The notes: generated by a model from the sequence alone, not told the origin. DNA of 64,000 bases from Tubiluchus corallicola (GCA_030141605.1 JAQGDQ010000537.1:42501-106500), one strand, 5' to 3'. Positions 42,337 to 53,810 are shown, numbered from the stretch's first letter. Program-made: numbers and translations.

Positions 42337-43983
42337 TCATGAAGCCATGTTTTCAGAAACCACATGTTGCTTGTTAAAGTCCTGAATGCACTGTTGGAAA
42401 TTTTTCACTTCATTTTGACACTTTCGCCAGTCCTTGTGTTCTATCATGCAATCCTAAACAACCACATTCAAATTATAACAACCATTATGTTTTAAATATC
42501 AATCAAAATTAATTCTTTCATTCTGGTCGTTCTTAAGCTAGGACTTCATGTGCAAGTAATGCATGATCTGTGATCCGTAAACATAATCGGTGATCTGCGA
42601 TGCATAATTACTGTCTCCATGTGTCTGTAAATGCTAAACGTATTAACAAAGCCCACGGCGGTTTTTCTGCCATTTTTGGTCGTTATTCGTGAAAATTGCA
42701 AGCAATAATTTTTGGAAGCCGTGCTCTGTCGAAATTTAACTGTGATAATTACAGCTGCAGCATTAGCTTATTATTGTACTATTAGACAAAAAAATTCAAA
42801 AGAAAGCACAGGTTTTGTGTGCACAACATTTTGCAGGGAAGAGAACAATATGGCATCATCACCTAGTGAAAAAACAGCAGTTAGATGCACAACACATAAC
42901 TACATGCTTCTTCCACCTCTCAAAAATAGACAAAATATTATTGTTTATAGGTCCTAAAGTGACCAAAACTCACCTAACTAAAATTTTCAGAAAGCTAAAC
43001 AGCGAAAAAGGTCACCGGACCCTTCAAAACTCGCTATAATCACTAGACAACGGCTGTTTCGGGTCATGCGTGTTGCTGCATGATGCGTATTCGGATGATA
43101 GTGATCACGTTTGAATGAATACAGATCATCACGCATTACGTACACATGGAATCGAACCTTTAGATGCAGGAACTGCCAATTTTAAATTGAGTTTTTCTTT
43201 TGAGCTTCTTACCTGCGGAATTTTTTATCACGAGCAAATTTTTTATATGTTAGCTACAAAGACGTTGCTTAAACGCGAACTTGCCAATGATTACACGAAG
43301 TATGATGTCTGTTGTTACAGACACTTTCTAGCTTTTGGCCCTTTGCTCAAGCAATTACGGGCCTTGTTTCATGTGACTTATATAAAATGAACAATATCAG
43401 CAGTGGCAATAATGATGATGATCGCAATAGCAGCAGCAGCAGCAACAGTATAAATCCGTAATCCACAAAGAACTAGCGTGGATTATGTCATGAGTTCAGA
43501 ATCGCTTGCGAGCACTACCACTCAAGCGACTCGTGAGGATTACCACTAATATATTATCCCCCACACATTAAAAATTAGTTCGTGAAGCAGATTAGGATTA
43601 GAGCCGGCTTTAGGGCTAGGGTATATTCAAATTGTGTGAGGAATTATAAACTCCTTCTGTTTAAAAATGCAACAAGAGTGGGGCATTTAATGCCAGCTAT
43701 CAGTAAGCGTCGCTAAACCCTTTAATGGTATAATTTTGATATTACCCTCAGGACCTAATAGTATGGTATACCAGTAATTATTACAACCTACAGTAAGCCT
43801 TGTAACGCTTGCTTTCACAACGCAGTGAAACATGAACACACGCACCTGTACAGCATAATGATATTTCGCACACCCCGTCTTTTGTATCATTTTCTCCAGC
43901 GGATCTTCTTCCTCATCATTATCAATTTTTGTTAGAATTTGTTGCGAACCCTTACGATCATGACCTTTCAAGGGAGCAGACAT
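42337..43983 (-). CDS. COA4: Cytochrome c oxidase assembly factor 4 (twin CX9C protein)
   Basis: Two exons (43846-43983 and 42337-42453) join in phase 0 and give 84 residues, as expected for the family. The N-terminal DEEEDPLEKMIQKTGC is a hallmark. The first CX9C pair is CAKYHYAVQDC, spanning the splice junction; the second is CQNEVKNFQQC, preceded by HKDWRK. Family members are imported into the mitochondrial intermembrane space, where the cysteines form two disulfides, and they support complex IV assembly. The 1.4-kb intron holds a PIF/Harbinger-derived element (42536-43165). The gene is divergent from MRPS18A, another nuclear gene for a mitochondrial protein, with 2.8 kb between the starts. 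Confidence 0.93.
42536..43165 (+). mobile_element. PIF/Harbinger-derived element with transposase remnant
   Basis: Ends with related inverted blocks (gtgatccgtaa and cagatcatcacgcattacg) and shares both flanking halves with the shorter 53378-53705. The middle encodes, across frames, a stretch with HHHLVKKQQLDAQHI and KILLFIGPKVTK, resembling the N-terminal region of Harbinger transposases (HHLVxELRLD and FIGPxLTK patterns). Broken, and inside the COA4 intron. Confidence 0.6.
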
Positions 43984-44559
43984 GTTGGTCGATTAACAAA
44001 CTTTGTGAAAACCATCAATTTGTGGGCACTGCGTAAGCTTGGTTGCGTGAACCATTGTTACGCACTAATCAACGCTATGGACTCGGTTTTGCCTAATAGC
44101 TAGTAGCGGTAGGCTATTATTACTATAACAGGCTACCGTTTTACTACCTACAACTAGCTGAGTTCATCAACAATAACAGCAACAGCAACAACAGCAGTAA
44201 CAACAACAACATCAACAACAGCATCAACAACAACTACAACAACAATAATATTAACTTACTGGTATGCTAGAATGTCGCTGGTCATTTGCCATGTGGAAAT
44301 AAAGGATAAAATTATGACACAGCATAATGCTGTTGCTGTGATGAGGTAATCTAGGAAATCTTAAATTGAAACTCAACTCCTAGAACTAGATCTGTATGAG
44401 AAGATAAATAAAATACCTGCAGTTTAGGCCGGTAGCTTGAGTGGAACAGAATTGTTAAGTACTGTCATACTGTCACAATTAGTGGTTAAGAAAGTACAAT
44501 TATAGAAACACCAGAAAAGTTTGACAAAGTCTGATGTGTGTTTATGTCTTTACAATGCT
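43984..44559. other. COA4 upstream region with CAA/CAG triplets
   Basis: Contains an impure (CAA)n/(CAG)n tract at 44170-44250. A similar GCA run is at 43425-43445. No exon recognised. The promoter of COA4 must lie here, but no element can be assigned. Confidence 0.4.
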
Positions 44560-45440
44560 ATACAGAGAAGTCACCCTATCTAAACGAGTATGTCAGTAAC
44601 AAGAAAAAGACTTTCCTTGAATGTGACCGATGAAGCCAAACTGAAAGGGTGATGGAAATAGTAATGAAGAGAATGCAAAAAGGCTTAGAAAATTGATAGA
44701 TGAATTGAGTGCCAGACCTAACCTAGGATAATCAGTGCTTGACATCTGGTGGACGAAAACTCAATATGATTGCTGCCCAGGCCAAGGATCAAATACCCAG
44801 TGGTCACAAGGCTAGAATGCATCATGATTGTACCATTAATTGTCCATTATGTAGACTGTGTTGTAAGAAAGGAGAAATAATAGCATACATTCTGTGTAAT
44901 TGTGAATATTTTGGCAAACACACAAAACCGAAAGCACCATTACAGAGTGGCTATATAATTTTTATGCTCATAAATATTTGAAGTTAAATGTTCACTGCGT
45001 ATTGTGCTATGAACCATTTGGTTAGTAAATATACAGACCACAACATACAAAATCTGTGAAAAACAAAAAGGGAAAATACTTTGGAACTATAACATTAAAT
45101 ATAACAATAATAAAGAAGTGCACCATAGAACTGTAATCGAAAAGAAGACAAACAAGTAGTATTGCTAATTGACATAGGAGTATCATGGGATGCAGACATT
45201 AGAACTAAATGATGCAGAAAAGTTTGAAAAACAAAATCCTTATCTGGCAGTTGAGTTGGAAAGAAAATGAGAAAGGCTAATTGTGGGTTGTGCCAGCAAT
45301 AGCAGGGCACATAGCACGTGTTATAGAAGCTCTAAAAATGAACTGGAAAGATTCGTATTTACAATGGGATGTAAAGCACGCTCAGGAAAATGCTGTTCTG
45401 GTATCGAAATACACATCTAGAAATGATATTTGTAGAGCGT
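44560..45440 (+). pseudogene. Degraded C-terminal region of a non-LTR retrotransposon
   Basis: Readable pieces: GHKARMHHDCTINCPLCRLC with a Cys-rich finger near 44800-44880, and LLIDIGVSWDADIRTK near 45160, then KQNPYLAVELERK in another frame near 45230. This order (zinc finger, then a nuclease-like tail) is seen in several vertebrate and invertebrate LINEs. Several stops and frameshifts. Confidence 0.6.
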
Positions 45441-45475
45441 ATAGTTTTGGGTAGGCTGCACTTTGCTAGTGATGT

Positions 45476-45502
45476 TAAATCACCCAAGCTGTTATGTTAT
45501 AC

Positions 45503-45538
<36 letters not shown>

Positions 45539-45627
45539 TATTATTATTATTATTATTGTATAACATAACAGCTTGGGTGATTTATTGTATTATTGTATTG
45601 TATTGCATTATTGTATTTTACTAATAC

Positions 45628-45662
<35 letters not shown>

Positions 45663-45690
45663 TAATAATAATTATTATTATTATTGTTGT
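45476..45690. repeat. (AAT)n/(ATT)n palindrome with 27-bp perfect flanking arms
   Basis: taaatcacccaagctgttat at 45476 is mirrored exactly by ataacagcttgggtgattta ending at 45584, around (AAT)n that turns into (ATT)n. A second (AAT)n-(ATT)n block follows to about 45690. It would form a long hairpin. Confidence 0.85.
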
Positions 45691-45699
45691 TGTTATTAG

Positions 45700-46440
45700 A
45701 TTCTTCAAGACTATAAGCGTTCATCGCATTTTGCATGGGTTCATGAAAAACTACTCTCACTAAGCAGCAACTACGTTATATTTTGTTTTAGCAGGTTTCT
45801 ACTCCTCATAGAATGGATTTTCATGCAAAATTATGTATGAAATGCATTTGCTTACATTATACAAATTAAAAATCAATTTTTTATGAAAAAAATGAAAAAA
45901 GCTGCAAAGTAAATGCAGTGTTTGCACTGTAACAATGTACAATATCACTTGTGTGAAATCAGCTAATGCAGAAAAGTTCAACCCTCCAGACACAGCGCTA
46001 TGATACATGTTGGCTTCAAGTATGTTCTATTTTTTTAGGAAAAATTCCTGTTAAAAAATTAAAAGATGAAGCAACTTTAATTTGTCCTTGACTGAGCAAT
46101 TGGTTTTTTTTCTGGAAATCTGTACAGGAGACTATTCTCTTGAGCTGTAGCAAGCAGGCAATATTAATCAATAAAATGGTATGCACGATTATGCAAGTGT
46201 ACAACAAGACTAAGTTACTAAATGGACTAAGTTTGATTGCCTGAAAAAAACGTTTTTCTTAATTTTATCCAATTAAATCACTTACAAATATTTAAACAAT
46301 TAGCATACTATGATGACCGAGTTTCTCCTGAACAAAACAGTTTCTAATTTGAAATCAAGTAGTTATGTCTGTGCTCATACAGTGCCAGCAAAATCATAGG
46401 TCTTCTAAGACCTATTATGAATGGTGTGGACTTGAAAGAG
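45700..46440 (-). repeat. Long dispersed repeat, partner of 37000-37740
   Basis: Reverse complement of the element at 37000-37740, with shared blocks gcattttgcatgggttcatg, caaaattatgtatgaaatgc and gttatgtctgtgctcatac. Noncoding. Confidence 0.65.
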
Positions 46441-46831
46441 TTAAACTATTATAACACAATAAAAACACTGACACTTCATTGCATTGTACTGTGGTTACTT
46501 GCTTAGAGCTGGTTAGTAGCAAGCTGAAGACGACTGTGAGTGTTTCTTCAATAAACGAAAAATAATATGGGAAGATTCACCACAGTATATTATGGAGTTA
46601 AAGTATAATTATGGAAACCTAAATAAGTTCACGTAGTATCATAGTTTTGAAGTATATAGATTACAGAAAATAATTTTTGTGACAGATCGCGGCTGTCGAA
46701 ACTCAAGCCACATAAAAACAAAGTTATGAAAAGTTAACGACCATGAGTCTTGCCTAAAAATAAATTACGTTTGAAAAGGTTTTATCCGAATTTAAAGAAC
46801 TTGTCAAGATTCGTCTTTTTCCTTATTCATA

Positions 46832-49800
46832 ATGGCAGCATGCAGAATTAGGAAACTAACTTGCTTGCTTCCAAATTTTTCCTATCTTTTTCCAGTTCTA
46901 CGTGCAGTAAATTCAAAGCCTGTCTTGCTAAACACCACTCACGCTTCAAAGTTTTCAACAACGTTTTCTAAATTTGTGAAGGAAAGTAAGTATAAGCTTC
47001 ATCGGTATATTACTTCTAATTTAAGCAGTTCTTGTCACTAGTCAAACGCCGAATACGCACTGTGCAGTTCTCTAGTTTAAGTTATACTTCCTATATTTTT
47101 ATAACAATATTAGCTTTTAAAGCGTCGTTATCGTAATGCTATTATTATCATAATTATAGTTATGTATTGGTGTGCTGGAATTCTGCCTCTAACATGCGTC
47201 ATCACTCAGTCTTTAACATTGCTGTTGTCACCGCTTTATCGTTAGTTGAACCTGGTGCACGGTAAAAATGGTACAAATGAAAAAGTAGGAAAAATGGTAC
47301 AGGAAAAAGTGGCACAGGCAAAATGACACTGGTGAAAATGGCACAAATGGAAAAAAACGGCACATAAAATTGTGTTGTTTTGATGTGCACAATTAATTTC
47401 TACAATAAAGCTAGAATGCACTCGAGTATTAAGCAGATCTCTGGCTGAGGTAAAAATAACTAAAATAATTATCCCTCAAGGTAATTCCAACCTTAAACTC
47501 ACATTTTATTAAGTGTGCCATTTTTACTTACTTTTCCATTTGTACCATTTTTCTTGAGCAATTTTTCCTGTGCCATTTTTCCCTACATTCGTTGAACCTA
47601 GTTCAGTTTGTCGTTGATTTTTGCCGTTCTTATGGACTTTGGGAATACATCGTCAGCACCAGTCAAGAGTTACTAATACTTAATCTGAAGCGCATTTGTA
47701 ATTGACTTGTCATGACTGCCTTTGTAACATTGAACATCGCCCCAAAAAGTTATTCAGAAAGTTTTTTCCAGTTACGCAGGAAACAGTTCAAACAGGTAAG
47801 CATAATGCAAGCTAGTTTAACTTTGTTTGATAAAGAACTTGTAAGCACTTTACTGAACACTAATTCTAAATTAGCACTAATTCTAATTCTAATTTTTCAC
47901 TTTTTAGTAAGAGAAACGAAAGATGGTAATGTAACAGTGGTAAGTAAACATATTTTTGCACTTGCTGATGTATAAATAGTACAGTGGTGTTATGATACTG
48001 GTTCTATGGTGCTGTTTGTCTTGAACAGTTATGACTTCTTCACTGAAAAGTGGGAGAGGAGTATTTGAGTGATTATTTTGTTTTTTTTGCAATCTTGGAT
48101 CTGGTTGGCAAATGGGTGGGTGACTAATAGGAAAACCATTTCTGCACAGTTTCATGTTCTCTCTCTGACTGTTTATTTATTAATATCGGAATGTGGTTAA
48201 AATGTCTCCGCTGGGCCTTCCGACCAGTGGCGGCTCGTGTATAGGTACTATGGAACTGCAGCACCCCCTATATTATCAATAATATTTAATATAATAAGTC
48301 TTTTTTCTTTAGTTATTTCACTTTTACTTTTACGGAACCTGAGCAAGTGAGGATAGTACTGTTTGCTTCACAGCTCAGCACAGTGTGCTCCAGCAATGTG
48401 GTGTTTGACTGTTGTGCGCATGCAGCTATGCGCACATGTCTGAGTCCAGGTAGAGAAAGCACTGTCGCTCACACAGTTTGTTAGCACTTGTCACGTGCTT
48501 ATTGTGAATGGATCAAGCTTGAATTGTGACACCTTAGGCTATTAGTAAGCAAAAAATATTTTTTGTTTAAGATTTTATCAAGTTTATGTATAAACTTTCG
48601 TATATTTCTTTGTTTGAAATTACAATTACAAATTACAACATTAAAATTAAATGTGTTTGTTTTGTTTTACACAGTATTAAAACAATGGCAAATTTTTGAA
48701 GAAGCACCCCCTAATTTTAAATTACAAGCTGCCACTGCTTCTGATTAACAGTTGCGTTTGGATAGATGACTTTTGTGCGTATTTCGGGGGTGGGGTTTAT
48801 TTATTTGTCTAATTGGCTAGTTAGTTTGCATTTCGTATGTCTGATTCAAATGGAGTTTGTTTGAGAATTTTGTTTTTTTAGATTGAAGGAGTTCATGTGG
48901 AGTCACCTAGAGCTGGTAATGTGGTTGAGATTGATGATCCGCATGGATCTTGTCCACTCTGTAGGCTCGGATTACGGGTGCAATTCTCAGTAAGTAAACG
49001 AGGCATTTTCTTTGAGTTAACAATAGCTGAGTTAGCTAGTGGTGTTGAGCAGCTGCCACACAATGGTTACTCGCTTCAATTTTGCACAGAGTAAGACCAA
49101 ATATGTTCTATTGTTTTTGCATGACATGAATTTATTTGAAGTGTGAGATTATTATTTAAATTACCATGTGACTGTGGTACCTGCATTTTATCTGTTTTCA
49201 ATTTTCAATCTAATCGCTAAGATGTGTGCTGTTTCATTTGTGAGAGGTATTGGGTTCAAAATGACGGCCGGTCATTTTTTTAGTAATTCATCTCTAAATT
49301 TTTCTTGAGCAGCCACAAATACATAAAATGAACGTTGGTGCCTAGATGATTTGAAGTGGCGGCTCGTGTATAGGTACTGCAGCACCCCCTATATTCACTC
49401 AATCGATAATATTCAATGTAATAAGTCTTTTTTCTTTAGTTCTTTCTTTATACTTGTACGGAACCAGAGCATGTGAGGGTAGTACTGTTTGCTTCACAGC
49501 CCAGCACAGTGGGCTTTGGCTGATGTGCGCATGCGGCCATGCGCACATGTCTGAGACAAGATGCTGCACCCTAGGTAGAAAGAGTACTGTCGCTCACACA
49601 GTTTGTGTTGTCAGTTGTCACGTGCTTAAAAGCCGCATACTGGCATATTGTGGCAAACTGTGACAATTTACAATTTAGGCTATTCGTAAGCAAAACGTTT
49701 TTTGTTTAGGATTTTATCAAATATAAATTTGCTTATGTTTGCTTGTTTAAAATTACAATTACAGATTACAACATTAAAATTGCATACGTTTGTTAAGTTT

Positions 49801-52239
49801 TTTTGCACAGTGTTAAAACAATGGCTAAAAATTTTCTAAAGCAGCACCTCCAGTAATTTTAGCTACGAGCTGCCACTGATTATTTGAAGATCAATAGAGT
49901 TTGTTCTTCATAGTAAATTGTTCGAGATGCAACAGTTTATTGTGTGATGTTATTTTAAATAGATTTTATGTGCGACAGAAAACTGACAACTAATCTGTCA
50001 CATACATTAGGTTTTTTTGCATGGCAATGTTTTTTTATTAAATTCAGGATGTACTAATTATAAAACAATTTCTGACCGAAGACGGTTTTCTACTACCAAG
50101 ATCTGCGACAGGCCTGTGCACAATGCAGCAGAGGCGAATAAAAAGAGTTCTGGCCCAGGCACAGAAAGCAGGTAACTTAATGTTCTTGTAATCAGTGGCG
50201 TAGCTAGTAGGGGGGAATAAGGGGAGAAATCACTCCCCCCCTGAGCACGTTTTACAAAATTATCGCTTTTCAATCCTTTAGTTCACTTGTGCAGTAAAAG
50301 TCGAATCCTTTTCGTTTGTTTTTTTAATCGCATTGCATTGGAAGAATTTTCTGGAGCCATTACTTTATTTGAACACCCTCCCTCCCGTGTTATTGAAATG
50401 AATGGCAATTTCAAGTGTCGAGAAACTGACCATCATCAATGTACTTAAATTCATTGCTTCTCATTGGCGTGTGTTCCATTTGTAATATTTTATACTAAAT
50501 GTGTGTTCTTTTTATGCACAGATATAGAGAACTTCCAACATGCAAAATGACGGTAAAGGGCAAAAAAGCCCAACTTCATATTTATTCCTAATACATGCAA
50601 AGATAGAAAGTCATAGATACAAAACACCACACCATTTATCTTAACCTGTCCACATTACACCACACTTTACTAATCTTACTAATAACTAGCACAGTTGTTG
50701 AACGATTCTTTAGTCGGCTGAAACAAATAAAGCCCTGCCTTCGTTCTACAATATGGGAAGATTATCTTTGCTCCCCCATTGAAAGATACTTGGCTACTGA
50801 GGTGGATTATAATAAAGTTATTTTACTTTGCTAGAATGAAGCCAAGATGAAAGAGACTGTTGTCATTCTCATAAAACATTTTTCACCATGCTTCATTTTT
50901 TTTTCATTTTACGTTCAAAATTAAAATAAGTAAATAAAACAACGTGTTTTGACATTTAAGAACATACTGTAAAATTTTTATTATGTTTTAATTTGAAATA
51001 CAAAATAACAATTATGTACTTTCTTTAAAACAATATCTTCTTCTTGTTTTGATTTTAAGTTCAAAACAAGAATGTATAATCAGTGAGTTAGAAATTGTTT
51101 GGTGTTACGGCACCTTTCTCATGTGTGTGCTCCCCCAACTTTAGAACCTGGCTACACCCGTGCTTTTTAATATGCTTGTTATTGTGGTCATGCACTAGGA
51201 AAGCTGATTGCTGAAATATTATTTCGCTTAGTTATTCTCCAGTAACTAATGGACTTCAAAGCTATGATCATTGCTCTCGCTACAGCTTCAGAATCGAGCA
51301 TGAAGTTTTAACAAGTTTGGCATCCATTATTGAAAATATCGATAAAACAAAGATTGTAGATGGATACGTGAACGTACTATTCACAATTCTGGCTCTTATT
51401 TTTGCTAAATAACAGATAATTTGCATCTCATTACGGGTTGCTTCTTCAGAAACAATATATACTACAAATTTTAAAAAAATTCACGCACAATAGAATCATA
51501 AAATCAGGCATAAATTTACAGAAACGTTAAGTTAACAACAAAAACTTGATACACATGCATATATTCTACCTTCAGTATTAACTTTAAAGGCTACTTCGAC
51601 CCAATTTGCCCTGTAAAGTCTCAGTGACTATTTCTGGATTTCTTATGTCGTATAGAGCTGGCATAATTTGTATAGCGTGTGTGATTTGTTCATCCTCCTT
51701 TGCAAAAATGAACTTATCCGTCTGCACAAAAAAAGGTTTGGCAATTAAAGTGCGGATCCGTGCGTGTACGTGGCTTTCCGTGCGGATGCGGTGGAAATGA
51801 CAAACACGTAAAACAATGATTTGCAAATGTGCGCTAGTGTTCCAATTTTTTTCCGTGTGAATCTCATCCATGTCTGTGCGGATGCAGTGCAAATGCGGCC
51901 TAAGACGCTCCCATTTAACAGCTTTTGTCTTTGATGTCTGTCAGGTGGAATTTTTACTAATTATCCACTTAGTCAATATTGAACGTGTTGTTTTTCTTCG
52001 TACCTCACTTGCAGTTTTCCTTCTGTTTAGGTCTTATGCGATGCTTGAGGCCATTTGGGATGCCGGAGGGTAAACGGCAGCAGAGGAACTGGAAGAAATT
52101 CAACACTTACTATCCAAATCCAGACTGGATGTCTCACAACCAAGAGGAGTGGAGACACGTGCAAAAAGCGGAGACGCGACGGATGGTCAAATGGCGCAAT
52201 GAACTAAGAGACAGACTTCTAGCTGGTAAAGTGAGCTGA
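46832..52239 (+). CDS. MRPS18A: Mitochondrial ribosomal protein S18A (bS18a / mL66)
   Basis: Five exons join in phase: 46832-46985, 47908-47939 (32 bp), 48882-48989, 50048-50171 and 52031-52239, giving 208 residues (human 196). The N-terminus is hydrophobic and basic with Ser/Thr, consistent with mitochondrial import. The core has VTVIEGVHVESPRAGNVV, DPHGSCPLCRLGLRVQF, DVLIIKQFLTEDGFLLPRSA and TGLCTMQQRRIKRVLAQAQK, all aligned to the bS18 fold of the family. The tail is basic with RQQRNWKKFNTYYPNPDW. The protein is a component of the mitoribosome (large subunit in mammals). A further 24-bp microexon (47772-47795), in phase with intact splice sites, could be included between exons 1 and 2. Introns hold two hAT MITEs, a hAT transposase relic and a fold-back element. 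It is convergent with RSPH9. Confidence 0.93.
47254..47590. mobile_element. Fold-back element with minisatellite arms and 9-bp direct flanks
   Basis: The left arm (47254-47365) repeats aaaaatggcacaggaaa-type units; the right arm (47514-47590) has the reverse complement (ctgtgccatttttcc, tttgtaccatttttc). The element is bounded by gttgaacct at 47245-47253 and 47591-47599, a likely target duplication. It lies in MRPS18A intron 1. Confidence 0.7.
48225..48737 (+). mobile_element. hAT-type MITE (cagtggcggctcgt family), copy 3
   Basis: Starts cagtggcggctcgtgtatag, ends caagctgccactg. Flanks cttccgac and cttctgat agree at 6 of 8. It sits in MRPS18A intron 2, about 145 bp before exon 3. Confidence 0.85.
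49354..49878 (+). mobile_element. hAT-type MITE (cagtggcggctcgt family), copy 4
   Basis: Starts aagtggcggctcgtgtatag (first C changed), ends cgagctgccactg. Flanks atgatttg and attatttg agree at 7 of 8. Same orientation as copy 3, in the next MRPS18A intron. Confidence 0.85.
50193..51162 (+). mobile_element. hAT element with C-terminal transposase relic
   Basis: Starts cagtggcgtagctagtag, ends cctggctacacccgtg. Near 50691-50835 a frame reads VVERFFSRLKQIKPCLRSTI then ERYLATEVDYNKVI, which follows the hAT dimerisation domain (xxERxFSxLKxIKxxLRSxM pattern). The rest of the transposase is gone. It lies in MRPS18A intron 4, just after exon 4. Confidence 0.75.
51163..52030. other. MRPS18A intron 4 remainder, with possible MADF-domain relic
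   Basis: On the minus strand, 51584-51700 reads AKEDEQITHAIQIMPALYDI then RNPEI, resembling a MADF domain start (IxxVxxxPxLYDxxxPEY), as found in PIF/Harbinger accessory proteins. The adjacent gcatttgcactgcatccgca may be its terminal repeat. Otherwise nothing recognised. Confidence 0.4.
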
Positions 52240-52283
52240 GAACATTTGTGAGTGATGTATAGTTAATGGTGTGTTTACCAATA

Positions 52284-52765
52284 GGGGTGAGCATCGAACG
52301 TTTCAGTTTGAACTGGCTTTTTAATTCGATTCCGTTCGAACCTAAAAGTAATAGATTCGAATAATGGACCATTGTGTTCTTTATCATTAAAACATTTGAA
52401 ACAGCACAGTGTAGCTGTGATTTCTGGGCAACATTTTCAAACAAATTATTAGTGCTTTTACTCAGAGCTGTGGAGTCGGCACATTGAACTCCGGCTCCTA
52501 GAATTTTAGAAGCTCCAAATCCGACTCCTGTAGCAGTAAATTTACTACCGACTCCGATTCCGACTTCACGACTTCAACCACACAGCCCTGGTTTTACTGC
52601 AGGACAAGATCAAGCAATATGCACCATCTTTTTATAAGCGACGTGAAAATTAATTCGAAAATCTTTAAGACTGAATTCGAATTCGATTCGGATCATTCGA
52701 GTTTGATAGTAAGAAATTTAATTCAATTTGAATTCGTTTTCTGATAGAGAATACTCACCCCTATA
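52284..52765 (+). mobile_element. ggggtgagca-type MITE with nested hAT MITE
   Basis: Outer ends taggggtgagcatcgaacg and aatactcacccctata are inverted. The interior has ttcgaa-rich text like 9593-10293. A second element occupies 52463-52590. It begins about 45 bp after the MRPS18A stop, so it may be part of the 3'UTR. Confidence 0.75.
52463..52590 (+). mobile_element. Short hAT-type MITE nested in 52284-52765
   Basis: Ends cagagctgtggagtcgg and accacacagccctg are inverted. Flanks cttttact and gttttact agree at 7 of 8. It is a deleted relative of 20880-21213. Confidence 0.8.
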
Positions 52766-53377
52766 TGCCAGGACTTGCGCTGTGTACATAACGACTGTTT
52801 ATAGTAATTGTTACCATAGGATTTAATTGATTTAACGTGATTTAATGTGTGATGTTAGATCTCATTATTCACATGTTTGATTGACTGATTGATGTCGGTT
52901 GTTTCGATAGAATTGTAAGAATCAGCGTTTTGAGAATGAAAAAAATTCTGTATTGGAATGCTGCTTACTCGAAAATCACATTACTATTATGCAAGAGTTA
53001 AAAAACTGGTTAATATAAGATGTGGCTTACAAATTAAATTGCTTTTTAAATGTGACTGATATCACTAAAACTAAAACTATGCAATTTCCTCTAAGCAAAG
53101 TGTTAATTGGCAATTAAAAAATTGTATTTGGTTTTTATATATTATAACATGTTCGCTAGTTTAGGGAAAATTTGTAGAATTCTGTGTCAGAAAATCCAGT
53201 GTGTGTAAAATAAATTATGCAGTTTTTACACAAACCTAAGTCGAGGATTCTGTATGTTTTACCTTAAAGACTTGCATTTTTTGAAACTTTTAAGGAAAGT
53301 TAACATTTATTTTTTATCTGCAGCTTATCAGTAACTAGTAACAGTCAGAGCAGCACTTTAAGTCTTAAGATACAACT

Positions 53378-53705
53378 CCATGTGCATGTAATGTGTGATC
53401 TGTGATCCGTAATGCGGGATACGTATTGACTGTTTTCAAACGCTGTGTGTATGAAGAAACTCATGGTACTCTTTCCATAGACTTTATAGGTGCTAAAGTG
53501 ACCAAAACTTACCTAACTAGATTTTCAGAAAGCTAAATAGCAAAAATGGTCACCGTAAACTTGAAAACTCGCTATAATCACCTAGGCAATGGCGGTTTCA
53601 CATCTGTGTATTGCTGCGTGATGCGTATACGGACGATAGCGATCACGTTCGAATGAATACGGATCCACGCTTCACGCATTATCTACACATTGATTCGTAC
53701 CTTTA
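53378..53705 (+). mobile_element. Short internal-deletion derivative of the Harbinger-like element at 42536-43165
   Basis: The left part (gtgtgatctgtgatccgtaa) and right part (gtgaccaaaacttacctaac to cgcattatctacacatt) match the two flanks of 42536-43165, but the transposase relic is absent. It is in the spacer between MRPS18A and RSPH9. Confidence 0.65.
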
Positions 53706-53810
53706 TTTGTTGTCTTGCAATTCTGTCTGAATGAATTATGCAACTGCAAAATTGAATTAAAAATTGTACATTAAGTAGTAATAATGCCCCGAATCAAGTT
53801 CTTTGTGGTT

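Noticed and set aside
43115-43390. 91-codon plus-strand ORF in the COA4 intron
   Set aside because: Begins inside the Harbinger-like element, antisense to COA4, no recognised domain.
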